Shown: positions 63,141-64,000 of the stretch, piece after piece
Layout: each line of letters starts with the position of its first letter
Numbering within the stretch: the first letter of the stretch is position 1
The notes under the pieces: model-generated
The model's database searches: none
What the model was told of the DNA's origin: nothing
What the model saw: only the letters and a program-made list of their open reading frames with translations
NCBI GenBank assembly: GCA_034440555.1
Contig: JAWXCG010000154.1
Span: 23,396-87,395 of the forward strand
Direction: 5' to 3'
Length of the DNA stretch: 64,000 nucleotides
Origin: 0-14-3-00-62-12 sp034440555
GTDB lineage: Bacteria; Pseudomonadota; Gammaproteobacteria; Xanthomonadales; Ahniellaceae
Made by a program: the position numbers and the translations under genes

Positions 63141-64000
63141 TCAGCCTTGACGGCGCATACCCATTCCGAGCAGGCCGAGACCGATGACCAGGGAGGCCAA
63201 CAGGATCTTGCCCATGTTGCCCATCACCGGCACAACCAAAGGCGTACCCGAGCAAGACAGCGGCACAGTGATTACGCCGCCATTCGCCGTAGCGTTCGAT
63301 TGGCACACCAGATTACCGACAAGTGCTGCTGCACCTGCGGCTGGGGTGGTGCACGACACTGTCAGCGAGGTGTTGCCACCGACCGCAACAGTGATCGGGA
63401 AAGCGGCTGGGGCGACCAAGGTGAAGCCAACCGGCGCTGCACAGCTGGCGACGTCAAGCGGACCGGTACCAGGGTTCGACAAGGTTGCACTACCGCTGGC
63501 CAAAGTCGACGGTGCGCCGACGATGCTGATTGACGCCGGATTAACTGCAGCGACTGGCGTGGGAACGCCCAACGGGCAGTCGATGGTCGCGGTCAGGTTA
63601 ACGGGGTTTGCACCAGCCGGCGTGACCACCTGCGTGCAGGTCAGCGTTGCGCTGACCGGGGCAGCTTGACGAACACAGGACACACCAATCGCGGGAGCGT
63701 TAGCACCCAAGGTGGCGGGAGCTGTAAGCGTGCGGTTGGCACCAGCGGTAATGGTGAATGCACTTGCACCGGTCGGTGGAATGGAGCAAGCAAGCGCCAA
63801 ACTCGCAGTTGCAACGCCAGCACTATCCACGTTTAAGGGCACAGAAGCGTTACCCACGGTATTGATCGCGCCCGCACCTGGCTGAACCACAGCACCGAGG
63901 CTGGCGGTCGGGGGTGTGTTGTTGATCGTGCCGTCGCAAATCACAGTGTAAGTCGCTGGGCTCGCCGAGCCAGCTGCCGAGCCGTTGTGCGTGAATGACA
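63141..64000 (-). CDS. Cell-surface beta-rich protein with IPTL-type C-terminus (5' end outside window)
   Basis: The frame is open on the minus strand to the window edge, so only the last 286 or so residues are visible. They consist of cysteine-containing beta-rich repeats (LTCTQVVTPAGANPVNLTATIDC, SCAAPVGFTLVAP, VSCTTPAAGAAALVGNLVCQS in parts), each near 90 residues, with Ala, Thr, Val and Pro dominant. The C-terminus is a sorting-like tail: VPVMGNMGKILLASLVIGLGLL followed by GMGMRRQG, that is a short Pro-containing motif, one membrane helix and basic residues, as in IPTL-CTERM domains. It is probably exported and anchored in the envelope, perhaps processed by an exosortase-like enzyme. A GTG at 63942-63944 is not the true start because coding sequence continues upstream. 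Confidence 0.75.
   Translation of the reverse strand, partial: SFTHNGSAAGSASPATYTVICDGTINNTPPTASLGAVVQPGAGAINTVGNASVPLNVDSAGVATASLALACSIPPTGASAFTITAGANRTLTAPATLGANAPAIGVSCVRQAAPVSATLTCTQVVTPAGANPVNLTATIDCPLGVPTPVAAVNPASISIVGAPSTLASGSATLSNPGTGPLDVASCAAPVGFTLVAPAAFPITVAVGGNTSLTVSCTTPAAGAAALVGNLVCQSNATANGGVITVPLSCSGTPLVVPVMGNMGKILLASLVIGLGLLGMGMRRQG

Overview
The window reads as chromosomal DNA of a GC-rich gammaproteobacterium of the order Lysobacterales (Xanthomonadales), probably near Rhodanobacteraceae or Lysobacteraceae. This is an inference from gene orders typical of that group (thiG-trmB, rfbBACD followed by an XanB-type mannose-1-phosphate guanylyltransferase, DUF1415, a lysine/alanine-rich histone-like protein), the many outer-membrane and secreted proteins, and REP-like intergenic palindromes. 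I see no rRNA, tRNA, CRISPR array, transposase gene or prophage.

Layout. 1-3.6 kb: the 3' end of a TonB-dependent receptor, thiG, trmB and a small beta-barrel protein. 3.6-11.2 kb: a minus-strand operon (amidohydrolase, ethanolamine-type permease, glutamine-synthetase-like ligase, aldehyde dehydrogenase, iron alcohol dehydrogenase) with a divergent RpiR-type regulator; together the enzymes make a plausible gamma-glutamyl route for an amino alcohol. 11.4-27.4 kb: a sortilin/BNR-type exported protein, DUF1415, a MAPEG protein, a PadR plus membrane-sensor pair, an MltD-like lipoprotein, a HerA-like ATPase with greB, a periplasmic solute-binding protein, a LemA/M48 peptidase pair, a serine hydrolase and a lipoprotein with a TonB C-terminal domain. 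27.8-35 kb: a histone H1-like protein, the glycine cleavage genes gcvT-gcvH-gcvPA, purE-purK, and a Trm112-like gene with nadC. 35-43.4 kb: an FHA protein, a Ser/Thr kinase fused to a formylglycine-generating-enzyme-like domain, a subtilase, a sterol-desaturase-like enzyme and a membrane protein. 43.5-48.6 kb: dTDP-L-rhamnose and GDP-mannose synthesis for surface polysaccharide. 48.7-64 kb: exported and surface proteins, a peptide transporter, an oxidoreductase, an amidohydrolase, valS, and the 3' end of a gene for a large surface protein with an IPTL-type C-terminus.

The most unusual content is repetitive DNA that has entered genes. Three copies of a 130-151 bp MITE with IS5-like inverted ends are present; two of them supply the stop codons of purK and of the PadR-linked membrane protein. 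A REP-like inverted pair lies in frame inside valS and adds roughly 30 alanine-rich residues. A 77 bp tandem duplication covers the 3' end of the M48 peptidase gene. A second REP-like family occurs as opposed pairs between genes. Separately, three exported proteins share a short aromatic tag of the form F-[RA]-[ND]-x-F-E, at the extreme C-terminus in two of them, which may be an undescribed sorting or processing signal.
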